12,201 nt of DNA, taken from NCBI GenBank assembly GCA_024276335.1, contig JAJRXL010000043.1, positions 1 to 12,201 of the forward strand. The letters are read 5' to 3'. A program made the position numbers and the translations under genes. This document shows positions 1 through 6,358 of the stretch, in pieces (position 1 is the first letter of the stretch; each line of letters opens with the position of its first letter). Origin of the DNA: Bacteroidota bacterium (lineage in GTDB: Bacteria; Bacteroidota; Ignavibacteria; SZUA-365; JAADGX01). The notes under the pieces were generated by a model. That model searched no databases. It saw nothing but the letters and a program-made list of their open reading frames with translations, and had not been told where the DNA came from.

Positions 1-41
1 GGCCAAGCGGGAATCTATGGATTCCGGATCAAGTCCGGAAT
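1..41. repeat. Palindromic intergenic repeat (REP-like), cut by window edge
   Basis: Positions 21-28 (ATTCCGGA) and 34-41 (TCCGGAAT) are a perfect 8-base inverted repeat around a 5-base loop (TCAAG). Read on the minus strand, this hairpin is followed by GGAATCCATAGATTCCCGC, which looks like the left arm of a second palindrome running out of the window. Paired palindromes of this style (CCGGACTTGATCCGG then GATTCCCGC...) are common dispersed intergenic repeats in many bacterial genomes. It sits downstream of surE and could act as an mRNA 3' end, but no T-run follows on either strand. The hairpin is seen directly; its membership of a dispersed family is inference. Confidence 0.5.
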
Positions 42-87
42 GATATCTTGCAGTCGAGTAAAACCGGGAGCCCGCGCGGGATACCGG

Positions 88-882
88 TCACCAGAGATGT
101 TCCACGTTCCAATCGTTCATTTCACGCAGGAGGCCGGAATCGGTAAGGCGGTAGTGGAGCGGTGTTATTGAAATGAAATTCTTGCGGAGGGCGTAATCGT
201 CGCAGTTCCTGTTCCGATCGCGCTTGTACCTGCCCACCAGCCAGTAGTATTCCCGGCCCTGGGGATCGATGCGGCGTTCAAACCCGTCATCCCACCAGGA
301 CTTGCCCTGCTCGGTCACTTTCACGCCGGCGATTTCCTCGCGCGGAACGTTGGGAATGTTGACGTTCAACAGCGTTCCCGGCGGCAGGCCGCGCCGGAGA
401 ACCTCGCGCGCCAGTTTCCGGGCGAACAGCGCCGCCGTGCCCAGGTCGGCGGTCGTGTCATGCGTGGCAAGCGATACGGCGATGGAGGGAATGCCCAGGA
501 TGCTTCCCTCGGTAGCTGCGGACACCGTCCCCGAGTAGATGATATTGATGGCCGTGTTCACGCCGTGGTTAATGCCGGACACCACCAGGTCCGGCTTCCT
601 GTCGAGGAGGGTCAGCGCCGCAAGCTTGACGCAATCGGCGGGCGTGCCGTCCACCGCCCAACCGAACATCTTGCCGTTACGGTAAAACCGGTGTGTCCGC
701 AACGGCACCTGGACGGTGATGGCATGTCCCACGGCGCTCTGCTGCGTGCTGGGCGCCACCACCACGACATCACCGATGCGCGCCAGTGACCGGGCCAGGG
801 CGAGAATGCCAGGAGAATCGATCCCGTCGTCGTTCGATACCAGTATGTAGGGACGGTCGGTTGAAAGGGTTTTCCTTGTCAT
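88..882 (-). CDS. surE: 5'/3'-nucleotidase SurE (stationary-phase survival protein)
   Basis: SurE proteins are cytoplasmic metal-dependent phosphatases that remove phosphate from nucleoside monophosphates and short polyphosphates. This 264-residue protein has the usual family length. The N-terminal motif VSNDDGIDSPG supplies the metal-binding Asp18-Asp19 pair. APSTQQSAVGHAIT supplies Ser49, and SGINHGVN around residues 102-109 supplies Asn105, the remaining ligands known for the family. VDGTPADCVK (77-86) is another SurE signature. The ATG at 880-882 lies nine codons before the conserved first beta-strand and fits well, although no strong Shine-Dalgarno precedes it. The gene is transcribed alone here, divergent from the exported-protein block, and a palindromic repeat follows its stop. 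Nothing looks damaged. Family assignment is very secure; the physiological substrate is not visible. Confidence 0.96.
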   Translation of the reverse strand: MTRKTLSTDRPYILVSNDDGIDSPGILALARSLARIGDVVVVAPSTQQSAVGHAITVQVPLRTHRFYRNGKMFGWAVDGTPADCVKLAALTLLDRKPDLVVSGINHGVNTAINIIYSGTVSAATEGSILGIPSIAVSLATHDTTADLGTAALFARKLAREVLRRGLPPGTLLNVNIPNVPREEIAGVKVTEQGKSWWDDGFERRIDPQGREYYWLVGRYKRDRNRNCDDYALRKNFISITPLHYRLTDSGLLREMNDWNVEHLW

Positions 883-966
883 ATCACGCTAAAGCTACAA
901 AACACGCGCTTCCGAAGAAACCGGGGGCCGGGGAGTGATTCTGAATGCTGAGGAAATTAACGAATC

Positions 967-982
967 GGCGGAGGTCTCCGCC
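967..982. repeat. Short GC-rich hairpin upstream of surE
   Basis: GGCGGA (967-972) and TCCGCC (977-982) form a perfect 6-base stem with the tetraloop GGTC. It lies 85 bases upstream of the surE start. No T-run follows on either strand, so it is not an evident terminator. It may be an operator-like dyad or a chance structure. Confidence 0.25.
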
Positions 983-1198
983 CGTGGCGAATTCTCAATG
1001 ACAACAGGTGAACCGAACTTTTCGAATCATCCACTGCACGGTTGAATATTTCTGTCAACCTATTTCAAGAAGACTCAATTCAGCATGCATTTAGCATTTG
1101 GAATTGCTCTATCGTGGTTCATGGTCCGTCTTCCTTAGTCGGTTTCGTCAAACCCTATTACCTCCTTCCTCAGACCTCTTTCTTTTCATGCTCTCCAC

Positions 1199-1227
1199 TT
1201 GCCATCTTCTTTTTTTTTGTATATTAT
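1199..1227 (+). promoter_or_regulatory. Sigma70-like promoter for the small secreted protein
   Basis: TTGCCA (1199-1204) and TATTAT (1222-1227) each match the -35 and -10 consensus at five of six positions, with an ideal 17-base spacer containing a T-run. Transcription would start near 1234. A GAGG Shine-Dalgarno follows at 1253-1256, eight bases before the ATG at 1265. Promoter, ribosome site and start codon line up. Many Bacteroidota use a different promoter consensus, so a plain sigma70 site is a modest argument rather than proof. Confidence 0.5.
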
Positions 1228-1264
1228 TACTGAAATCAATCCGAACAATCGTGAGGATGAAAAA

Positions 1265-1744
1265 ATGATGCGAATCACGAATCCCGTCTTTCTCACTGTC
1301 TTCTTTGTCATCATTTCCTGTTGTGTCTTCGCACAGGAGCGAATAAAAATCGGGGAGATCGTTGACAATGAACCCGTGATAACAATCGACAGCGCCACGC
1401 TCGTAAGCGCCTTTCAATCAGCTTTCAATGACGGCACCACTATCTCGGAAGTCAAGATAGAACAGTCCGGGGATTATTTCTACGTCGAGGGCTTCGGGAA
1501 CAATGCGGGCGAGGCAAGAGCAATGGCTGAAGAGTTGTACAACGATGGAGGGGAGTTATACTTGCTTCCCACGAGCGAAAGCCAAAGTTGCTCGGGGGTC
1601 AACTGTGAATCCGGCGACTTCAGGAAACTGCCCGGCGGGAAGATTATCGGTTGTCAATGCCTGCAACCCGCAGGCACGGGAGAGTCGTACTCCAACCACA
1701 CGATTTCTACGACGTCGCGGCTGTATAAACCCCTGGTGTATTAA
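1265..1744 (+). CDS. Small exported protein of unknown function, C-terminal Cys cluster
   Basis: I do not recognise this 159-residue protein. It starts with a clear export signal: a basic start, a hydrophobic stretch (residues 8-18), then SCCVFAQ. The stretch can be read as a type I signal cleaved after VFA (Ala23), or as a lipobox (IISC, Cys19), so lipoprotein anchoring is possible. The mature part is acidic. Its C-terminal third has four cysteines in the pattern C-x4-C-x15-C-x-C inside a Gly-rich segment (SCSGVNCESG ... GGKIIGCQC), which suggests disulfides or a metal site. I chose the ATG at 1265 because GAGG lies eight bases upstream and the signal peptide starts there; an in-frame upstream extension to 1199 would run through the promoter. 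It precedes the M14 pair by 229 bases on the same strand and ends just before a possible hairpin. Confidence 0.75.
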   Translation: MMRITNPVFLTVFFVIISCCVFAQERIKIGEIVDNEPVITIDSATLVSAFQSAFNDGTTISEVKIEQSGDYFYVEGFGNNAGEARAMAEELYNDGGELYLLPTSESQSCSGVNCESGDFRKLPGGKIIGCQCLQPAGTGESYSNHTISTTSRLYKPLVY

Positions 1745-1770
1745 CGTTTCGTCAACATTTCCCGCACCCT

Positions 1771-1797
1771 GAACGGCCTTTCACGGCTGGGCTGTTC
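1771..1797 (+). terminator. Weak terminator-like hairpin after the small exported protein
   Basis: GAACGGCC (1771-1778) pairs with GGCTGTTC (1790-1797) through eight base pairs, one of them G-U, around an 11-base loop. It begins 27 bases after the stop codon at 1742-1744. The bases that follow (TGTCAATCCGTTTC) are only mildly T-rich, so this may be an attenuating or 3'-end structure rather than a strong intrinsic terminator. Confidence 0.35.
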
Positions 1798-1973
1798 TGT
1801 CAATCCGTTTCAGTCGTTGTTACCCCAGTACTTATCTCCTGTTGCCTTCAACCCGGGACCACTTTTTACTTTTTCCTTGCTTCTCCTTCGCTTTTCTAAT
1901 TGTCTCCCGAAAGGTATCTTGCATACCGCAAGGCAACCGAGCACGATCGTCCTCTCTGGAGTATTGCTTCCCC

Positions 1974-3707
1974 ATGAAACCATTGCTGAATGTTTTCCTA
2001 TTCCTGGCTCTCGCAACCGGCTTCCCCGCCGGCGCTCTGTTTCCCCAGCCCACTCCATCGACGGAAGGATACCACACGTACGACCGGATGTCGGAATTTC
2101 TGTGGAACCTCGCGGCGGAGTCGGATGTCGTCACCGTGAAAACGACCGGAAAGACCCTGGGCGGTCGCGAAGTCTGGGTCTGCATCCTGTCCGTGGGCAT
2201 TGACAAAGCCAAGCCTGCAGTGGCCGTGGTCGGTGGCGTCACCGGGGCCGACCTGGCGGGGAGCGAGATGTGCCTCGGGTTCATAAAAGCCGTCGCGGAA
2301 GGCTATGGCACTGTGGACAGTATCACCGCCCTTCTGCAGCGAACCACGTTTTACGTTTTTCCCCGTGTAAACCCTGACGCCTCCGAAGCGTTCTTTCGTC
2401 AACCCCGGTACGAGCGGTATCTCAACGAGCGGCCTTTCGACCTCGACCGCGACGGCGCGGTTGACGAAGACGGCTTCGACGACCTGGACGGCAACGGCGT
2501 TATTACCATGATGCGGATCAAGGACCAGGCGGGAGACTGGGCTCCGGACGCGGACTTCCCCAACCTCCTGCGCAAGATCGATCGCGGGAAGGGCGAAAGC
2601 GGGATGTATCGCCTCCTGACCGAGGGCATCGACAACGACAAGGACGGCCGCTGGAACGAGGACGAACCCGGCGGCGTGGACTTCAACCGGAACTTTACCT
2701 ACCGGTACGGTTTCTTTTCCCGGGGAGCGGGTCCGCACCAGGTTTCGGAAATCGAGTCCCGGACCGTGGCGGATTTCCTGTTCGACCATCCGAACATCGC
2801 GGTGGTCTTTTCCTTCTCGCTCGAGGACAACCTCCTGCATCCGTGGAAGTCCACGCAAAAATCCTCCCGCTCCGGAAAAAACGAGCGCGTTCGCAGCCTG
2901 CCTCCTCCCACTTCGATCATGAAGGAAGACGAAAACTGGTATGCCTGCGTATCCAAAACGTTCGAACGGCTCACCGGCTACTCGGATTCGCCCGAGCCGG
3001 AGCAGGGGCACGGGGCGTTCAGCGAGTGGGCGTACTACCATTTCGGCCGGTGGTCGTTCTGCGTGCCCGCCTGGTGGCTACCCGCCCTCAAGGACACCAC
3101 GCAAAAGCAATCGCGCAAAGACAAGTCTTTTCAGAAAAACAACGGCGCGAAATCCGTGGATTCGCGGCAGCGCAGGCTGTGGAAATGGGCCACGGCAACG
3201 GGTATGAAAAACCTCTTCGTGCCCTGGCGGAAAATCGACCATCCCGACTTCCCGGATCGCGAGGTGGAAGTGGGCGGCTTCGTCCCCTACGCAGGTGTCA
3301 ATCCCCCCGCTGATTCCCTGGAACCGCGGAGCCGTGCATACACACGTTTCATCTTGTCCCTGGGCGACATGCTGCCCCGCTTACGAATATCTGACGTCAA
3401 GCTCGAGCCGCTCCACGACCATGCCTATCGCCTGACCCTTCGCGTATTCAACGACGGCGACTTCCCGACTCTTTCCGCCATGGGCGTGTTGTCGAAGATA
3501 CCGCGAAAGGTCAAGGTGAAACTGGAGCTCGACGAGGACCAGCGTATCGCGGGAGGAAGAAGCCTCCTCCTGCTCGACCGGATTCCGGGCAGGGGCGCCA
3601 GCCGTGAACTCTCCTGGGTCGTCCTGGGAGCGAAAGGCTCCGCTGTGACGGTCGAAGCGGGCTCGCCCTCCTGTGGCATCGTCCGTCGACAAATCGTCTT
3701 GAAGTAA
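1974..3707 (+). CDS. Exported M14 carboxypeptidase-like protein with degenerate active site
   Basis: The 577-residue protein starts with a signal peptide (MKPLLNVFLFLALATGFPAGALFPQ). The ATG at 1974 is preceded by GGAG 12 bases away; a longer frame back to 1842 has no export-like start. The M14 fold is visible: propeptide-like YDRMSEFLWNLA, VNPDA at 132-136, and VDFNRNF at 235-241, which holds the Asn-Arg pair that binds the substrate carboxylate. The zinc motif expected as HxxE reads T90-x-x-D93 (GGVTGADLAGSE). The third ligand His is Ser282 (SFSL where the neighbour has SYHN). The catalytic Glu position holds Pro365 (FCVPAW against FTNELW). It should not work as a zinc peptidase. An Asp-rich segment (156-175) and a second at 220-230 resemble calcium loops. 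The C-terminal 200 residues are basic, then beta-rich. It lies 29 bases upstream of its catalytic-type paralog. Confidence 0.85.
   Translation: MKPLLNVFLFLALATGFPAGALFPQPTPSTEGYHTYDRMSEFLWNLAAESDVVTVKTTGKTLGGREVWVCILSVGIDKAKPAVAVVGGVTGADLAGSEMCLGFIKAVAEGYGTVDSITALLQRTTFYVFPRVNPDASEAFFRQPRYERYLNERPFDLDRDGAVDEDGFDDLDGNGVITMMRIKDQAGDWAPDADFPNLLRKIDRGKGESGMYRLLTEGIDNDKDGRWNEDEPGGVDFNRNFTYRYGFFSRGAGPHQVSEIESRTVADFLFDHPNIAVVFSFSLEDNLLHPWKSTQKSSRSGKNERVRSLPPPTSIMKEDENWYACVSKTFERLTGYSDSPEPEQGHGAFSEWAYYHFGRWSFCVPAWWLPALKDTTQKQSRKDKSFQKNNGAKSVDSRQRRLWKWATATGMKNLFVPWRKIDHPDFPDREVEVGGFVPYAGVNPPADSLEPRSRAYTRFILSLGDMLPRLRISDVKLEPLHDHAYRLTLRVFNDGDFPTLSAMGVLSKIPRKVKVKLELDEDQRIAGGRSLLLLDRIPGRGASRELSWVVLGAKGSAVTVEAGSPSCGIVRRQIVLK
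2439..2666 (+). other. Calcium-loop-like Asp-rich inserts in the first M14 protein
   Basis: Residues 156-175 read DLDRDGAVDEDGFDDLDGNG, and residues 220-230 read DNDKDGRWNED. Both follow the DxDxDG spacing used by EF-hand, dockerin and thrombospondin-3 calcium loops. The paralog downstream has the same two inserts at matching places, so they are part of the family architecture, probably stabilising the extracellular fold with calcium. Calcium binding is inferred from the pattern alone. Confidence 0.5.
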
Positions 3708-3722
3708 TCCGCGCACTGTTCG

Positions 3723-3736
3723 AAGGAAAAGGTCTC
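3723..3736 (+). promoter_or_regulatory. Ribosome binding site deciding the start of the second M14 gene
   Basis: AAGGAAAAGG (3723-3732) gives two Shine-Dalgarno-like cores, 10 and 4 bases before the ATG at 3737. It supports 3737 rather than the in-frame ATG at 3764. No room for a separate promoter is evident in the 29-base gap after the preceding stop, so the two M14 genes are probably co-transcribed. Confidence 0.5.
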
Positions 3737-4102
3737 ATGTTCAACCCGTCACGGAGCCTAAGAATGACCTGTCATTACCAGCCTCGCCGACCATCGTTCC
3801 CCGGCAGGGGGGCCTTTCTTTCAATTATCCTGGCCGCGGCGCTTCTCGGCCTCTCCGCGACGGCTCAAACGGTGACGAAGCAATTCACGTCCAGCGCGTT
3901 GAAAGCGCTGGGGGCTCCGAACAATCCCAAGGTTGAAATCGCCTGGAACCGCTATTACGATTCCCGGGAAATAGGCGACATCTGCCGCCGCCTGGCGGAA
4001 GCGCATCCCGACCTGGTGCAGTACGGCACGATCGGCTCCTCAGTGGAAGGACGGCCGCTGCACCTGCTCACCGTGACCGCGTTCACGCAAGGCGATCCGT
4101 AA
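3737..4102 (+). CDS. M14 carboxypeptidase, 5' fragment (signal and start of catalytic domain), ends at in-frame TAA
   Basis: This 121-codon piece is the N-terminal part of a secreted M14 zinc carboxypeptidase. It has a long basic lead, a hydrophobic core (FLSIILAAALLGL) and a likely signal cleavage after SATA, before Gln44. It continues with the M14 opening segments WNRYYDSREIGDICRRLAEA and YGTIGSSVEGRPLHLLTV. The frame ends with GDP followed by TAA at 4100-4102. Reading on in the same frame gives GKPAMYIDGNIHSNE, exactly the expected continuation, and 3737 and 4115 are 378 bases apart, a multiple of three. So the gene is broken by one stop codon, not by a frameshift. Alone this fragment carries no zinc ligand. 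Causes could be nonsense mutation, sequencing error, readthrough, or a genuinely split enzyme. Confidence 0.75.
   Translation: MFNPSRSLRMTCHYQPRRPSFPGRGAFLSIILAAALLGLSATAQTVTKQFTSSALKALGAPNNPKVEIAWNRYYDSREIGDICRRLAEAHPDLVQYGTIGSSVEGRPLHLLTVTAFTQGDP
4100..4102 (+). other. In-frame TAA interrupting the M14 carboxypeptidase gene
   Basis: The codons around it read GAT CCG TAA GGC AAG CCC GCC ATG. A sense codon one substitution away (GAA, CAA or AAA) would restore a continuous 610-codon gene. TAA also serves as the normal stop of neighbouring genes (1742-1744, 3705-3707, 5567-5569), so general TAA reassignment is excluded. AAGG at 4101-4104, overlapping the stop, lies 10 bases before the ATG at 4115 and could support re-initiation. 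Confidence 0.85.
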
Positions 4103-4114
4103 GGCAAGCCCGCC

Positions 4115-5569
4115 ATGTACATCGACGGGAACATCCATTCCAATGAAATCCAGGGAGCGGAAGTGGCATTGTACACGGCGTGGTTCCTGGCCGAAAGCTA
4201 CGGCTCCATCGACTGGATCACCGAGCTGCTCGATACCAAGACATTCTACATCGTGCCGTCCATCAATCCCGACGCCCGCGATTACTTCATTCACGAAGGC
4301 AACACTCCCCACTCGCCGCGGTCCGGCATGCTGCCCCGCGACGACGACGGGGACGGACTGGTGGACGAAGACGGCTTTGATGACCTGGACGGCGACGGCA
4401 ATATCGTGCAAATGCGCAAGCGCGATCCCAACGGCCGCTGGCTGCCCGATCCCGACGATCCCCGCATCATGGTGCGGGCCCGGCCTGACGAAAAAGGCGA
4501 GTACACGCTCCTGGGCTGGGAAGGCATCGATAACGACGGAGACGGACGCGTAAATGAAGACGGCCCGGGGTTCTACGACCCCAACCGCAACTGGGCCTGG
4601 CAATGGCAACCGAAGTACGTGCAGTACGGTGCCGACCGCTACCCCTTCTCCATACCGGAGAACCGGGCGGTGGCGGACTTCGTGCTCGCCCATCCCAACA
4701 TCGCGGGAGCACAATCCTACCATAATTCCGGCGGGATGATCCTGCGAGGACCCGGCGCGCCAAAGGATGACACCACGTACAAGCGCGAAGACCTCCGCCT
4801 CTATGACTTCCTGGGGAAACTGGGCGAGGACATGCTCCCGGGTTACCGGTACCTGACGGTCAACAAGGACCTCTACCAGGTGTACGGCGGTGAGCTCGAC
4901 TGGCTGTACGGTGCGCGTGGCATTTTCACCTTCACGAACGAGTTGTGGACGTCGTTCAATTTCTACCGGGAGAAGAGCGAGAAGGAAAAATGGGATTCAA
5001 AGCGCGGCAAGCTATACCGGTTCGACCGGCTACTGCTGTTCGGCGAGGGAGTCGTGCCCTGGCACGCCTACCAGCACCCCCGTTACGGCCCGATCGAGAT
5101 CGGCGGCATCAAGAAGGCGTGGACACGCACGGCGCCGTCGTTCATGATCGAAGACATGTGCCACCGGAACATGGCCTTCACCCTCTTCCATGCCTATCAC
5201 CTCCCCCTCGTAGCTATCGATTCCGTCAGTATCGTACCGCTGGATGGCGGTCTGCGCAGGGTTGACGTGGTGGTGAAAAACCTCCACGCCATTCCCACGC
5301 GATCCGCCCAGGACGTCGCGAATCACATCACGCGACCGGATATCATCTCCTTGGCGGGTCCCGGGATAGAAGTCCTGGCCGGGTTCATCGTGGAGAATCC
5401 CTTGCTGGACATCGCCCGGGAACAAAAGCATCAGCCGGATCGCATCCGTGTGGAGACCATACCGGGCATGGGAACGGTGAAAGTGCGGTGGATCGTGCAG
5501 GGCAACGGAGAGATCACCGTGACGGCCGAATCCATCAAGGGCGGCAGGGACGAAGCGCGCGCGCGGTAA
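4115..5569 (+). CDS. M14 family zinc carboxypeptidase, catalytic 3' fragment
   Basis: M14 carboxypeptidases cut single residues from peptide C-termini using one zinc. This 484-residue piece holds the whole active site. Numbering from the ATG at 4115: His8 and Glu11 in GNIHSNEIQGAE are the first two zinc ligands, and His203 in SYHNSGG is the third. Asn157-Arg158 in DPNRNW bind the substrate carboxylate, and Glu276 in FTNELW is the general base. Two calcium-loop-like inserts occur at 76-95 and 139-149. After the catalytic domain, a beta-rich C-terminal region (from about 370) resembles that of the upstream paralog. The true gene probably begins at 3737 and is interrupted by the TAA at 4100-4102. 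Starting at 4115 would leave the protein without an export signal and begin it inside a core strand. It ends 19 bases from the converging outer-membrane protein gene. Confidence 0.88.
   Translation: MYIDGNIHSNEIQGAEVALYTAWFLAESYGSIDWITELLDTKTFYIVPSINPDARDYFIHEGNTPHSPRSGMLPRDDDGDGLVDEDGFDDLDGDGNIVQMRKRDPNGRWLPDPDDPRIMVRARPDEKGEYTLLGWEGIDNDGDGRVNEDGPGFYDPNRNWAWQWQPKYVQYGADRYPFSIPENRAVADFVLAHPNIAGAQSYHNSGGMILRGPGAPKDDTTYKREDLRLYDFLGKLGEDMLPGYRYLTVNKDLYQVYGGELDWLYGARGIFTFTNELWTSFNFYREKSEKEKWDSKRGKLYRFDRLLLFGEGVVPWHAYQHPRYGPIEIGGIKKAWTRTAPSFMIEDMCHRNMAFTLFHAYHLPLVAIDSVSIVPLDGGLRRVDVVVKNLHAIPTRSAQDVANHITRPDIISLAGPGIEVLAGFIVENPLLDIAREQKHQPDRIRVETIPGMGTVKVRWIVQGNGEITVTAESIKGGRDEARAR
4340..4561 (+). 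other. Calcium-loop-like Asp-rich inserts in the second M14 protein
   Basis: Codons 76-95 after the ATG at 4115 encode DDDGDGLVDEDGFDDLDGDG, and codons 139-149 encode DNDGDGRVNED. These match the DxDxDG pattern and align with the two inserts of the upstream paralog. They are more regular here than in the degenerate copy. Calcium binding is inferred from the pattern. Confidence 0.5.
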
Positions 5570-5588
5570 ATGTCTCGAGGGTCGAACG

Positions 5589-6299
5589 TTACAAATTGAA
5601 CATCCAGCTTATTGAAAGTTGCAGGTTGGGAAGGCGGAAATTCTCGTCCATATTCGGAAGCCGGTCTTCGGATGAGACAGCCATCTTGGTGAAGGGATAA
5701 CCAGCGCTGAACCTGAGCACAAGAATGCCCCCGGAGGTTTCAAACACAGGGAACGCTCCACCGATCCTTCCCTCCACTATGAAATTGATATCTTCCTTGA
5801 GCACCGGATCTTGATTGGGCACGGGCACTTGGCCGTTCGGCAGGGCTTCCCCCTTGGATACGGCTACTCCACCTCCGACGGGCACACCGAACTGGAAACC
5901 AATCTCGAACATCTCCACGCGGAACATGGTCTGAAAGGCGATGTATTGAAACATGCTCTCCGTGGTCATGAGGTTGTACAGGTTCTGGTTGGCTTCCTCG
6001 CCGTTGAGTATCACGTTGATTTTCTTGTTCTCCTCCCGCGCCGTCAACGTGTAGTAATGCATGCCGACCACGGCGGAAGTGATTTTCCCCAGCGGGAATT
6101 CCGCCACGACGCCAAAGGTCGATCCGACGCCAAGGAAACGCTCGACCCCGGAGACGTTGTAATCAACCGTGTTCACGGCGATGTTTACACCCAGCTCCGG
6201 TCCCAGTCGAATAGGACGAGGCTTTTCCTCTTCCTCCTGGGCCGCGGCCAGGTTCAGAAAAAACGCGAAGACGAGCAAGCATACCGTAACCTGTTTCAT
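5589..6299 (-). CDS. Small outer-membrane beta-barrel protein, function unknown
   Basis: The 236-residue protein has a clear signal peptide (MKQVTVCLLVFAFFLNLAAAQ) with cleavage after AAA and a mature Gln, then a Glu-rich linker (EEEEKPRP). The rest alternates hydrophobic and polar residues in segments suited to 8-10 transmembrane strands (LGPELGVNIAV, FGVVAEFPLG, VVGMHYYTLTA, FQTMFRVEMFEIGFQFGVPVGGGVAV, ILVLRFSAGYPF). It ends in LQLSISWMFNL, an outer-membrane-type last strand. The general style is that of the outer-membrane beta-barrel families common in Bacteroidota. I chose the ATG at 6297-6299 because the signal peptide begins there and ACGGGGAC lies just upstream; the frame is open further up but that part is not protein-like. 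It follows the SUI1 gene by 59 bases and converges with the M14 gene. No specific role is visible. Confidence 0.75.
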   Translation of the reverse strand: MKQVTVCLLVFAFFLNLAAAQEEEEKPRPIRLGPELGVNIAVNTVDYNVSGVERFLGVGSTFGVVAEFPLGKITSAVVGMHYYTLTAREENKKINVILNGEEANQNLYNLMTTESMFQYIAFQTMFRVEMFEIGFQFGVPVGGGVAVSKGEALPNGQVPVPNQDPVLKEDINFIVEGRIGGAFPVFETSGGILVLRFSAGYPFTKMAVSSEDRLPNMDENFRLPNLQLSISWMFNL

Positions 6300-6338
6300 G
6301 ATAGTCCCCGTTCTGGTTGTGCATGATAAACGTACTCG

Positions 6339-6358
6339 AACCGGGCGCATTGCCGGTT
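6339..6358 (-). terminator. Hairpin directly after the SUI1 gene
   Basis: AACCGG (6339-6344) and CCGGTT (6353-6358) form a perfect 6-base stem with an 8-base loop, immediately adjoining the SUI1 stop codon at 6359-6361. On the minus strand it is followed by CGAGTACGTTTATC, not a run of T. It could lower read-through into the outer-membrane protein gene, but it is not a classical intrinsic terminator. Confidence 0.3.

Larger units (their letters stand above)
883..1264. other. AT-rich divergent intergenic region
   Basis: These 382 bases separate surE (leftward) from the small secreted protein (rightward). I see no convincing gene; short open frames here lack a start signal and protein-like composition. 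The left part holds a tight hairpin (967-982) and the right part a good promoter (1199-1227) preceded by pyrimidine-rich DNA. The remainder shows nothing I can name. Confidence 0.5.

Noticed and set aside
1842..1973. N-terminal extension of the first M14 gene to an earlier ATG
   Set aside because: The extension would place 44 residues, including FLLFPCFSFAFLIV, before a clear signal peptide beginning at 1974; the later start gives a standard exported protein.
1998..3041. Long open frame on the minus strand (347 codons) across the first M14 gene
   Set aside because: It lies entirely opposite a clear M14-type protein with signal peptide and conserved motifs. Its translation is Arg/Val/His-rich without motifs, as expected for an antisense frame in GC-rich DNA.
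4100..4102. Reassignment of TAA as a sense codon in this organism
   Set aside because: At least three neighbouring genes on the plus strand end naturally at TAA and no other gene in the window contains an internal TAA.
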